This document shows positions 52,174 through 60,557 of a stretch of DNA of 64,000 nt, one piece after another. The stretch's first letter is position 1. Each line of letters starts with the position of its first letter. The translations under genes were made by a program, and so were the position numbers. A model generated the notes under the pieces. That model was given only the letters and a program-made list of their open reading frames with translations. It was not told where the DNA came from and made no database searches. Source of the DNA: Microbacterium karelineae (GTDB lineage Bacteria > Actinomycetota > Actinomycetes > Actinomycetales > Microbacteriaceae); the NCBI RefSeq assembly GCF_009745985.1, contig NZ_WFIX01000177.1:62001-126000 (forward strand), written 5' to 3'.

Positions 52174-53168
52174 GATGTCTCCTCAGGAATCAGCGCGGCA
52201 GATGGGCGCGCGGGTCGGGCTGCGCGCACCAGGGATATGGACGCGAGAAGGGCGAGAGCGGACGTCGCCGTCGTCAACGCCGCGATGGCAATCCAAGTGG
52301 ATGTCGCCGAGTGCAGCGCCGCGTCCCAGCGGAGGCTGTAGCCGGCGAGCGCCCCGGCGGGGAAAAGCATCGCCCACCATGACATACCAAATGGTGCACG
52401 CCGGTACGCAGGGATGAAGAAGGGTTGCACGACGACCAACAAGGCGATAATGCCTAGGAGCAGAACCTGCACGCTATCCACTCCCCCTCCCATATAGGTG
52501 AACCATGCGAGCGCTGCGGTAATGGGCGGGGTGGTCGTGACGGCCAGTGTCGGCGTGAGCGCTGCTGGCAGCGGCCCGCCGACGATGAGGCGCCCGGCGA
52601 TGACGGTGCCGATGACGATCCAGCAGAAGGTACCCGCACCGAATGCGGCGAGGCTCGCGTCACGAAGGCCGACCGTGCCGAGCGCGGTGCTGGCGATGTA
52701 CGGGCCCGCAATGACCGGCAGCGCGTAGCCCGGGTGAATGTCGGCCAGATTCAACTCTCCGCCGAGCCATCGGGCGAGGAGGTAGCCGCACAGGACGGTG
52801 AGCATCGCCGCCCACAGCAGGCACAACAGCACTGGCATCGGCGGAGACAACCAGGGTGCGTAATGGGCAGTGAGCAGAAGCGCGATAACCGGTACGTACG
52901 CAGGGAACGGTCCCGATGCCGGATGATCCAGGTCTGCCAGAAGGTGACTCCACCGCCGCGGGGTGAACGGGAACCGCATGACAAGCGTCAGTGCCCACAG
53001 GAGAGCGCTCGCAGCGAAAAGCAGCTCGCCGATCAGCGGAGACAGGGAAAAGGACCGGTCCGCAGCGATCCAGGCCGAGCCGGTTCCTGCGAGGCCGAGT
53101 GAGATCGCCAAGACCCCGAACGGGACAGGGGTCCGTTCTGTCTTCTGCCCCTTCCTACGCTGATGCAT
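52170..53168 (-). CDS. SLAC1/TehA-type (TDT family) membrane transporter
   Basis: A 332-residue protein with about ten hydrophobic segments and a short basic N-terminus. FGVLAISLGLAGTGSAW at the start, and FTPRRWSHLLADLDHPASGP after helix 2, match the tellurite-resistance/dicarboxylate TDT family (C4-dicarboxylate or anion channels). It is the first gene of an operon with the ProA-like dehydrogenase (GTGA overlap). It is divergent from the HxlR regulator, which probably controls both. Confidence 0.78.
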   Translation of the reverse strand: MHQRRKGQKTERTPVPFGVLAISLGLAGTGSAWIAADRSFSLSPLIGELLFAASALLWALTLVMRFPFTPRRWSHLLADLDHPASGPFPAYVPVIALLLTAHYAPWLSPPMPVLLCLLWAAMLTVLCGYLLARWLGGELNLADIHPGYALPVIAGPYIASTALGTVGLRDASLAAFGAGTFCWIVIGTVIAGRLIVGGPLPAALTPTLAVTTTPPITAALAWFTYMGGGVDSVQVLLLGIIALLVVVQPFFIPAYRRAPFGMSWWAMLFPAGALAGYSLRWDAALHSATSTWIAIAALTTATSALALLASISLVRAARPARPSAALIPEETS

Positions 53169-53310
53169 GAAGGTACCGGCTTCTGGGGGATGGTTGGAAC
53201 TTCAAACTCACACCGATACTCTATTCCCCTGCCGGGTCGCACTGCGACGACACCGCCGCTCGGGCGCGTGAAGTCGGACGCCGTACGGCGCCTGTCCCTA
53301 TCATGGGAGA

Positions 53311-53754
53311 ATGAGCGGGTCCGGAAGAAGCGAGGGCATTCAGTCGTGTTCCGTCGCGCGAACCCTGGAGATCGTCGGAGAAAAGTGGTCGCTCCTCATC
53401 GTGCGGGAGCTGCTCCTCGGCCGTCATCGGTTCGCTCAGATCGTCGAGCGCACGGGAGCGCCGCGTGACGTGCTCACGACACGGTTGCGCAGACTCGAAC
53501 AACGCGGCATCCTCCACCGGCGGCGCTACAGCGAACGTCCCGAACGCTTCGAGTACCACCTGACCGAACTCGGACGCTCCCTCGCGCCAGTGCTCGCTGT
53601 GCTGCGGCAATGGGGAGACGCTCACCTGTCCGGCCCCGAAGGTCCACCAGCGAGATTCGAGCACACCTGCGGTCACGCCCTGGATGTGGAAGTGGTGTGC
53701 GCGAACTGCGGAGGACTGGCGGCCTCGGACTTCATGACACAGACCATGGGCTGA
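53311..53754 (+). CDS. HxlR-family transcriptional regulator
   Basis: A 147-residue winged-helix protein. ILEVVGEKWSLLIVRELLLG-like text (EIVGEKWSLLIVRELLLG, residues ~20-37), RFAQIVERTGAPRDVLTTRLRR and YHLTELGRSLAPVL are the HxlR pattern. A Cys near the N-terminus (QSCSVART) is typical of redox- or aldehyde-sensing members, and four more occur in a C-terminal extension (HTCGH, CANCGG). It is divergent from the TDT/ProA-like operon. The C-terminal CxxC may bind metal; that is inference. Confidence 0.85.
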   Translation: MSGSGRSEGIQSCSVARTLEIVGEKWSLLIVRELLLGRHRFAQIVERTGAPRDVLTTRLRRLEQRGILHRRRYSERPERFEYHLTELGRSLAPVLAVLRQWGDAHLSGPEGPPARFEHTCGHALDVEVVCANCGGLAASDFMTQTMG

Positions 53755-53922
53755 CACGGGTGGAGATGCCAAAGATCATCTGTCCAACGAGTTCGCCCTG
53801 TTGACGCCGACCGCTGCGACGATCCCCGCTATGCGGCGGTGGCGGCGCGCGAATTGTGGCATGCTTGGCGGGCGCGCGCCACGGCGACAAGTGTGCGCTG
53901 GGAGCGACAGTCTGGTGCACGG

Positions 53923-54273
53923 CTAGGTAACAGAGCGTCCCATCCGTGCGGCAGACCCCACTGGATGGTTGCTCAGGATTGAGACACGGCTGAACGTGTT
54001 GATCATGATGACCACCCATTCGACCGCTGCGAACAGTTCGTCGTCGAGGACGGAGCGTGCGGAGGAGAGTTCTGCGCGGGCGTCGTGCCCGAGGGGCAGG
54101 GCGGTCGCCGCTTCGGCGATGGCGAGGATGGCTGCCTCCTGCGTGGTGAACACCGAAGTCTCACGCCTTGCGGGCAGGACGTCGCGCCGTTGCTGCGACC
54201 TGCCCGCTATGCGTGCTAGGCGACCGTGACGATCAAGGCAGTAGGCGCAGCCGTTCATCTGGGTGATCCGCAC
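53923..54273 (-). CDS. Carboxymuconolactone decarboxylase/AhpD-like protein, 5' end doubtful
   Basis: Coding text from the GTG at 54273 gives 116 residues with NGCAYCLDRHGRLAR, the AhpD-type CxxC-H peroxidase motif, and FTTQEAAILAIAEAATAL. Homologous sequence continues upstream in the same frame to about 54380 (LPEVRQAIAAYASVVNQ, GLTPQEDELVKVRI), but there it runs into a TAG without a start. So either the short form is used or a frameshift has broken the N-terminus. Members reduce peroxides or act on gamma-carboxymuconolactone. Confidence 0.65.
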   Translation of the reverse strand: MRITQMNGCAYCLDRHGRLARIAGRSQQRRDVLPARRETSVFTTQEAAILAIAEAATALPLGHDARAELSSARSVLDDELFAAVEWVVIMINTFSRVSILSNHPVGSAARMGRSVT

Positions 54274-54516
54274 TTTGACGAGCTCGTCCTCTTGCGGGGT
54301 GAGCCCTCGTTCTGCAGATTGCTGGTTGACGACGGAGGCGTATGCGGCGATCGCCTGCCGGACTTCAGGAAGGGACTTGTCGAGCTATGGCGGCGAGCAG
54401 ATCCCAGTCGGCTGATGCTGCCCGCGAGACGGAACGATCCCGTCTTCCGGGTACCGTGCCACCATCGAACTTCCTCTTGTCCATTGCCGGCCTGGCCGGG
54501 ATGGGGCCGGAGTCGC

Positions 54517-55917
54517 TCACAGGTTGATCATGTGTCCCATGAGGCCGTGGAAGCCTTCCTGCAGTGTCTCCGACAGGGTGGGGTGCGTGTGGACGTTGCG
54601 TGCGAGTTCTGCGGCTCCGAGCTGCCACTTCTGTGCCAGCGTGAGCTCGGGGAGCAGTTCGGAGACCTCGGTGCCGACCATGTGGGCGCCGAGCAGTTCG
54701 CCGGTGGTCGCATCGGCGAGGATCTTCACAAACCCGCTTGGGGCCCCTTGACCCTGCGCCTTGCCGTTGGCGACGAACGGGAACTTCGCCACGTGCACAT
54801 CATGCCCCTCATCCCGAGCCTGCGCCTCGGTGAACCCGAATGACGCAACCTGCGGGTGGCTGAAGGTGACGCGCGGCATCATGCGGTAGTCGCCGAGCGG
54901 CATAGTGTCGGCCTCGGCGACCGTCTCGGCGGCAATGACCCCCTGCGCCTCGGCGACGTGAGCGAGTTGGAGTTTGCCGGTCACGTCGCCGATCGCATAC
55001 AAGTGCGGGACACTGGTGCGCATGAAGTCGTCGATCTCAATGGCTCCGCGGCTGCTAAGCGTGACTCCTGTGCGCTCCAGCCCGTATCCGGTGACGTTCG
55101 GCGCGAAGCCGACGGACACCAGAACACGATCGGCGGTTGTCGTGCTCTGCTCGTCGTCGAGGGCGGAGTAAGCGACGACCACCGAGTCTCCGGAGTCCAC
55201 AACCGACTCAACCGTCGTGGATGTCAGGATCCGGATGCCGTGTTTGGCGTACTGCCGGCTGACTTCCTGTGCTACCTCCGGATCCTCGTTCGGGAGGGGG
55301 CGCTCAAGAGCCTCGATGATCGTGACGTCCACGCCATAGCTGCGCATCAGGAAGGCGAACTCCATGCCGATCGCCCCGGCACCGATGATGACCAGGGAGC
55401 GCGGAAGGTCGCGAGAGAGGATCTGCGACTCGTAGGTGACGACGTTCCGACTCTGCGTGATGCCCGGTAGCAGCCGCGGGGTGGCGCCGGTGGCGATGAT
55501 CGCGTCGTCGAAGGTGACGGCCTCCGTCCCGCCACCGTTAAGGAGGACAAGGAGGGACCGGTCGTCGATGAAGGTGCCGCGACCGTCGATCTCGGTGATG
55601 CTGCTCTTCCGCATAAGGAAGTGCACGCCCTTCGCCCGCCCGTCAGCAACGCGCCGGCTGCGATCGAACGCCGCGCCGTAGTCGAAACTGAGCTCCCCGC
55701 TCATGCCAAACAAGTCCGCATCGTGCGTGTACGTGTGAACAAGCTCCGCGTTCCGCAGCAGGGCTTTGGACGGGATGCAGCCGACATTGAGGCAGACGCC
55801 GCCCCAGTACTTCTCCTCGATCACGGCGACGGTCTTGCCGAGTTGTGCGGCGCGGATCGCAGCGACGTAGCCCCCAGGGCCGGCACCGAGGACGACGACG
55901 TCATAGTGCTGAGTCAT
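54517..55917 (-). CDS. lpdA: Dihydrolipoyl dehydrogenase (E3)
   Basis: A 466-residue FAD disulfide reductase. GAGPGGYVAAIRAAQLG binds FAD, GGVCLNVGCIPSKALL holds the redox-active Cys pair, IIGAGAIGMEFA binds NAD, AIGDVTGKLQLAHVAEAQG is the second FAD block, and HTHPTLSE the catalytic His-Glu. It would reoxidise lipoyl groups of 2-oxoacid dehydrogenase complexes; E1/E2 genes in this window are only relics, so it would serve complexes encoded elsewhere. The SDR gene lies 13 bases upstream, same strand. Confidence 0.92.
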   Translation of the reverse strand: MTQHYDVVVLGAGPGGYVAAIRAAQLGKTVAVIEEKYWGGVCLNVGCIPSKALLRNAELVHTYTHDADLFGMSGELSFDYGAAFDRSRRVADGRAKGVHFLMRKSSITEIDGRGTFIDDRSLLVLLNGGGTEAVTFDDAIIATGATPRLLPGITQSRNVVTYESQILSRDLPRSLVIIGAGAIGMEFAFLMRSYGVDVTIIEALERPLPNEDPEVAQEVSRQYAKHGIRILTSTTVESVVDSGDSVVVAYSALDDEQSTTTADRVLVSVGFAPNVTGYGLERTGVTLSSRGAIEIDDFMRTSVPHLYAIGDVTGKLQLAHVAEAQGVIAAETVAEADTMPLGDYRMMPRVTFSHPQVASFGFTEAQARDEGHDVHVAKFPFVANGKAQGQGAPSGFVKILADATTGELLGAHMVGTEVSELLPELTLAQKWQLGAAELARNVHTHPTLSETLQEGFHGLMGHMINL

Positions 55918-55930
55918 GAGTCTTCGCCCT

Positions 55931-56770
55931 TCACTTCGCCAGCTGGTTGAGCTTGCGGATCTGGGCGTCGAAGACGGAGGCCGGGGCGAGTCGACGCAGC
56001 ATCGTCGCCGCTTTGGCCGTGCGTCCGGCCGCGTAGCGCGCCTTAGGCGCCGGCGCAGTCACCGCGGTGAGGACCGTCTCGGCGACGACCTCCGGGGCGT
56101 CTGCGGTGCGCATCGCCTCCGCGATCACCTTCCGCGCCGTCTCACGCTGCTCCTCGTACGCGGGCAGCGGCGTCTCACCCCACTGCGTGTTCGACTCGAA
56201 CCCGGTCCTCGTGTAACCGGGCTCCACGAGCGACACGCGTACGCCGTACCCGCGGACTTCATGGTCGATCGACTCGGAGTATCCCTCGAGGGCGAACTTC
56301 GTCGCCGCGTACACCGCCATGAATGGCGCCGGGATCAGGCCGAGAACGGATGAGATGTTGATGATCCGGCCGCGCCCGCCCTGACGCATGTGCGGCAGGA
56401 CCGCATTGGTCATCCGGATCACTCCCATCACGTTCGCCTCGAACACTGACCGCACCTGCTCCAAGGACGTCTCCTCTGCCGCACCCGCCAGACCGGCGCC
56501 GGCGTTGTTGACCAGCACATCGATTCGCCCGAACTGCGCGATGACGTCGCTGACGAGGCCTCGCACCGATCTGTCATCGGTCACATCGAGTTCGGCGAAC
56601 CCGGAGCCTCCCCCCGTCTCGCCGGCTTCACCGTTTCGGCTTGTACCCACGACGGTGAAGCCGGCTTCCCTGAGCGTGCGGGCCGTCGCCCGTCCGATAC
56701 CCCCGCTTGCACCGGTCACGACCGCCACGCGGCGGCCACCGCCGGCTCGCCCGTTAGCTCGCTCGTTCAT
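55931..56770 (-). CDS. Classical short-chain dehydrogenase
   Basis: A 279-residue SDR. VTGASGGIGRATARTL, NNAGAGLAG and the catalytic S-x12-Y-x3-K in SSVLGLIPAPFMAVYAATK are intact; the C-terminal extension (KARYAAGRTAKAATMLRRLAP) is the form seen in actinobacterial SDRs related to retinol/steroid dehydrogenases. ATG 56770 is chosen because the SDR fold starts 14 residues later. It is divergent from the second rpoA gene, with about 160 bases between. Confidence 0.87.
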   Translation of the reverse strand: MNERANGRAGGGRRVAVVTGASGGIGRATARTLREAGFTVVGTSRNGEAGETGGGSGFAELDVTDDRSVRGLVSDVIAQFGRIDVLVNNAGAGLAGAAEETSLEQVRSVFEANVMGVIRMTNAVLPHMRQGGRGRIINISSVLGLIPAPFMAVYAATKFALEGYSESIDHEVRGYGVRVSLVEPGYTRTGFESNTQWGETPLPAYEEQRETARKVIAEAMRTADAPEVVAETVLTAVTAPAPKARYAAGRTAKAATMLRRLAPASVFDAQIRKLNQLAK

Positions 56771-56930
56771 CGCTACTCCCGTCTCGACGTTCCCGTCAAC
56801 GATTGAATTATGATCGTAAGGCAATCGTAGAGGCACGCCGACGACATGGCGCGAGGGACGTGAGGATCCCGCATCCAGGTAATAAGTCCCACTGACGTCG
56901 TCGCCGGCCCCCTGACGAAGGGAACACATC

Positions 56931-57902
56931 GTGCTCATCGCACAGCGCCCGGTACTCGCCGAGGAGAAAATCTCCGAGTTCCGCAGCCGGTTCGTCATCG
57001 AGCCGCTCGAGCCCGGATTCGGCTACACGATCGGAAACTCGCTGCGCCGCAGCCTTCTCTCCTCAATCCCTGGCGCCGCAGTGACGAGCATCCGCGCTGA
57101 CGGCGTACTGCACGAGTTCCACACGCTCCCCGGCGTGAAGGAGGACGTCACGGAGATCATCCTCAACATCAAGCAGCTCGTCGTCTCGAGCGAACGTGAC
57201 GAGCCCGTCGCGGCCTACCTGCGAAAGACGGGCGCAGGCGAGGTCACAGCGGCGGACATCACCGCCCCGGAGGGCGTGGAGTTCCACAACCCGGATCTGG
57301 TCATCGCAACGTTGAACTATGAAGCACGTCTAGAGCTCGAGCTGACGATCGAGCGTGGCCGCGGCTACGTCTCCTCCACGCAGAACCGCAACGACTACGC
57401 CGCGGCCGGGCAGATCCCGATCGACTCCATCTACTCACCCATCCTCAAGGTCGCGTACCGCGTCGAGGCGACGCGCGCAGGCGAGCGCACCGACTTCGAC
57501 AAGCTCACGCTGGATGTCGAGACGAAGTCGTCGATCGCACCCCGCGACGCCGTCGCGTCGGCCGGCCGTACGCTTGTCGAGTTGTTCGGTCTCGCCCATG
57601 AGCTGAACGTTGAAGCCGAAGGCATCGAGATCGGCGCCGCGCCAGTAGCTGAGATGCCCGTGAACGAGCTCCCCCTGCCCATCGAGGACCTCGATCTGTC
57701 GGTCCGCTCACACAACAGCCTCAAGCGCCACGGCATCCACACCGTCGCTGATCTTGTCGCTCTCTCCGAGGCGCAACTTATGAGCATCCGCAACCTCGGA
57801 CAGAAGTCGATCGACGAGGTCAAAGACAGACTCAGCTCCCTCGGCCTGTCCCTCAAGGACTCGATGACAGGCTTCGACCTTACCTACTTCTCAGATCGAT
57901 GA
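56931..57902 (+). CDS. rpoA: RNA polymerase alpha subunit, second copy outside the ribosomal operon
   Basis: A 323-residue full-length alpha. N-terminal domain: [20 protein letters not shown] and [18 protein letters not shown] (dimerisation and assembly), [37 protein letters not shown]-terminal domain (about 257-312): [20 protein letters not shown] and [16 protein letters not shown], keeping the DNA-contacting Arg, Asn and Lys equivalents of E. coli R265, N268 and K298, with Ser for the usual Cys after Asn. GTG start with AAGGGA upstream. The canonical rpoA sits between rpsD and rplQ; here the neighbours are an SDR and a TetR gene, so this is a paralog. No truncation or frameshift. Confidence 0.93.
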   Translation: MLIAQRPVLAEEKISEFRSRFVIEPLEPGFGYTIGNSLRRSLLSSIPGAAVTSIRADGVLHEFHTLPGVKEDVTEIILNIKQLVVSSERDEPVAAYLRKTGAGEVTAADITAPEGVEFHNPDLVIATLNYEARLELELTIERGRGYVSSTQNRNDYAAAGQIPIDSIYSPILKVAYRVEATRAGERTDFDKLTLDVETKSSIAPRDAVASAGRTLVELFGLAHELNVEAEGIEIGAAPVAEMPVNELPLPIEDLDLSVRSHNSLKRHGIHTVADLVALSEAQLMSIRNLGQKSIDEVKDRLSSLGLSLKDSMTGFDLTYFSDR

Positions 57903-58002
57903 AACTGACGGTGAGTCTGAGGGAGAAGTGCTGCACGGCCTCATCACGGATCCGCCTCCGAAACGGGGGGGGGCAGCCCTGACGTGCGATGCTGGAGGAC
58001 TG

Positions 58003-58599
58003 ATGGTGCGATACAGCAGCGAACATAAGCAAGCCACGCGGCAGCGCATCATCGAACGCGCTGGCCGTCGCTTCAAACGCGAAGGGATCGACCGAGCGGG
58101 CATCTCTGCCCTGATGTCGGATGCGGCACTGACCAACGGCGCGTTCTATAACCACTTCGACTCGAAGGAAGAGCTGGTCTGCGCCGTGCTCGCCGACCAG
58201 CTCCAGCGTCAGCGAGAAGCCTATGGGGCTGCACCGTTCACCCGTGAAGGCTTCGAGCAGTTCGCCCGCGCCTACCTCTCCCCCGAGCACCGCACCGATC
58301 ATGAAGAGGGATGCCCCTCTGCCGCACTGCTCGACGACGTCATCCGCGGCGGCACCCCAGCGCGACACCGCTACACGACTGGCATGCTCGCGATCATCGA
58401 TGACATCGCCGCCTTCATCCCCGCTGAAGATGCTCGCGCACGTGCCGCTAGTATCTTCGCGGCGATGACCGGAACCCTCCAGCTCTCGCGAGCAATCGAC
58501 GATCCTGAGCTGGCCGCGACGATGCTCGACCACGGACTGTCCGGGGTGCTCGTACTCATTCGCCTCCACTGCGTCGCTGCTGACTCGACAAGGATCTAA
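58003..58599 (+). CDS. TetR-family regulator, NemR/AcuR-like
   Basis: A 198-residue regulator. RQRIIERAGRRFKREGIDRAGIS and DAALTNGAFYNHFDSKEELV form the HTH; CPSAALLDDVIRGG and IFAAMTGTLQLSRAIDDPEL are in the ligand half. GGAGG precedes ATG 58003. It follows the second rpoA gene by 100 bases in the same direction; a run of nine G (57965-57973) lies in that gap. It may regulate the rpoA paralog or the divergent SDR/lpdA pair. Confidence 0.87.
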   Translation: MVRYSSEHKQATRQRIIERAGRRFKREGIDRAGISALMSDAALTNGAFYNHFDSKEELVCAVLADQLQRQREAYGAAPFTREGFEQFARAYLSPEHRTDHEEGCPSAALLDDVIRGGTPARHRYTTGMLAIIDDIAAFIPAEDARARAASIFAAMTGTLQLSRAIDDPELAATMLDHGLSGVLVLIRLHCVAADSTRI

Positions 58600-58714
58600 G
58601 CGACGCGATCGTCGCAATTGGCGACCCCACACAGGCCGGCTGCGCCGAGCGACGGGTCTGCTGAACGAGTGGGTGACATCTGAGGTGGCGTGCCCGGAGG
58701 GCGTGCCTGGAAGG

Positions 58715-59044
58715 ATGACACCATGCCCGCTCCCTTATCCTCAGCAGTTCCGCGACGACGTCGTGCGCGTTGCGGAGAATCGTGAGCCCGGCGTCACGAT
58801 CGAGCAGATCGCGAAAGACTTCGGCGTTCACCCCATGACCCTGCAGAAGTGGCTCCAACGCGCCCGCATCGACCGCGGTGAGGAACACCCGACTACTGCG
58901 ATGCCCTCAACAGAGCAGGCCGAGCAGCTGCGGGAGGCGAACAAGCGGATCCGTCTCCTCGAGCAGGAGAACGACGTCCTCCGCCGAGCGACGGCGTATG
59001 TGTCCCAGGCGCATCTGCCGGGAAAAGGCTCTACCCGCTCGTGA
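58715..59044 (+). CDS. IS3-family transposase OrfA
   Basis: A 109-residue protein. PYPQQFRDDVVRVAENREPG and GVHPMTLQKWLQRARID form the HTH, and LREANKRIRLLEQENDVLRR the coiled coil. Usual relatives begin MPAPYPQ; here the ATG at 58723 would read MPAPLSSA because of one extra T, so the start probably shifted to 58715 or the gene is damaged at its 5' end. Confidence 0.75.
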   Translation: MTPCPLPYPQQFRDDVVRVAENREPGVTIEQIAKDFGVHPMTLQKWLQRARIDRGEEHPTTAMPSTEQAEQLREANKRIRLLEQENDVLRRATAYVSQAHLPGKGSTRS

Positions 59045-59904
59045 GAGAGCTCGCCGTCGACGAGATCCCCATCACGGTGACGTGCCGGATACTGAAGCTC
59101 GCTCGCCAGCCGTACTACCGCTGACTGAAGAGCCCGATCACCGAGGCTGAAATCACCGAGGCGTATCGCGCGAACGCGCTGTTCGACGCCCACCGGGACG
59201 ATCCCGAGTTCGGGCACCGCTTCCTCGCCGACGAAGCCCGTAGCGCCGGGGAGGCGATGTCGGACCGGACGGCGTGGAAGATCACCTCGCAGAACGGCTG
59301 GTGGTCGGCGTTCGGGAAGAAGAAGGCCCGCGGGAAGGGCAAGAAGCCCGGCCCGCCCGTGCACGACGATCTCGTGCGGCGAGAGTTCGTCGCCGATGCG
59401 CCGAACCGACTGTGGCTGACGGACATCACCGAGCACAAGACCGGCGAGGGCAAGCTCTACCACTGCGCGACGGGGGACGCCTTCTCCGGCAAGATCGTCG
59501 GCTACTCGATCGACTCGAGGATGAAGTCCCGCCTGGTCGTGAACGCCATCGATAACGCGGTCGCGCTGCGCGGCGACGTCGCCGGCTGTGTCGTTCACAG
59601 CGATAGAGGCAGTCAGTTTCGCGCTCGGAAGACCGTGCGCGCGCTGGCCCGTCACAGCCTGGTCGGATCGATGGGCAGAGTCGGCGCGGCCGGCGACAAC
59701 GCTGCGATGGAATCGTTCTTCAGCCTCCTGCAGAAGAATGTCCTCAACCGGCGTTCCTGGGCGACGCGCGAGGAACTGCGCATCGCGATCGTGACGTGGA
59801 TCGAACGCACCTACCACCGCCGTAGGCGACAGGCCCGTCTGGGGACGTTGACACCGGTCGAGTTCGAGGCCACGATGAGACCGCCCATGGCCCTCGCGGC
59901 CTGA
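59041..59904 (+). pseudogene. IS3-family transposase OrfB with in-frame stop
   Basis: GTG 59041 overlaps orfA by 4 bases. Codon 28 is TGA (59122-59124) where relatives have Trp (YYRWL). After it the frame is open, with the DDE residues in LWLTDITEH, VVHSDRGSQF and NAAMESFFSLLQ. Translation could restart at ATG 59257, but the full protein is interrupted. Confidence 0.8.
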
Positions 59905-59924
59905 CTCATCCGTTCAGCAGACCC

Positions 59925-60260
59925 TGGAGCAAGGCGCGGAGGTCGACATGGCGATGTATCTCCCCGCACCCCAGGACGGGACCCCAGGACCCGTATTCTG
60001 CACGTCTTCGAGCAACTCGAGGGACAGGCCAGCACGCCCGAGATCCTGAACTGTCAGTACCTGGCGACACAGATAGAGTTCAAGGATGCGCGCCCGCAGC
60101 GAGCCAGGCTGCCCGTCGCGTCAAGCAGGAGCCGAAGAACCTCTTGCGTGCCGAGGCCGCGGACAGCGGCGCACCCAATCCCGACCTCGTGGCTCGCGAA
60201 CTCACCATGCTGTTCGACGGCGCAAGCGCGCGCCGGAATCGGAACGGACACGCTCGAATG
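59925..60260 (+). pseudogene. TetR-family regulator, 3' remnant abutting an IS
   Basis: From the IS end: LEQGAEVDMAMYLPAPQDGT, then RILHVFEQLEGQASTPEI, LNCQYLATQIEFKD, and after a frameshift AEAADSGAPNPDLVARELTM and LFDGASARAGIG. Each block matches the intact TetR at 26969 (RILHVFDRLELQAS, GCQYLGAQIELKD, DPDLVARQLSIVFDGASARAG). Only the ligand half survives. It lies in front of an epoxide-hydrolase-like gene, mirroring the tetR-hydrolase pair at 27 kb. Confidence 0.75.
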
Positions 60261-60388
60261 GCTCTGCGGAGATGGCGCTCGAGCGGGCAGCCGTACGCTG
60301 ACGCCGGCCAGCCACCGCCGCGCCCACCACCTCCCTGTCGGCGATCACTTCCGCATCGCGAATTGTATGCCGCGGTATGAGCTGGAGC

Positions 60389-60516
60389 AAAACCGGCTGG
60401 TTTCATCGACTCACCAGACACTTCCACGCGTTCGTTCAGCAGACTCAGAACGTCGACACGCCGAGGTTTGCACGCGGCACCGACGGTGGCTATCGTTCCC
60501 AAAACCGGTCGGTTTT
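60389..60516. promoter_or_regulatory. Two AAACCG-N2-CGGTTT operators
   Basis: AAAACCGGCTGGTTT (60389-60403, one mismatch) and the perfect inverted repeat AAAACCG-GT-CGGTTTT (60501-60516) precede the hydrolase at 60558. They resemble the TetR operators GAAACCGATCGGT at 27567. Confidence 0.6.
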
Positions 60517-60557
60517 ATCATCCGGGACCGATTCCCAACAAGCATCCTGGAGATCAG

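Larger units (their letters stand above)
58654..59924 (+). mobile_element. IS3-family element with a broken orfB
   Basis: Inverted ends GGGTCTGCTGAACG (58654-58667) and CGTTCAGCAGACCC (59911-59924) are perfect over 14 bases. They enclose orfA and orfB of IS3 type, different from the other two elements here. No target duplication is visible. Its right end directly touches the middle of a tetR gene. Confidence 0.82.
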
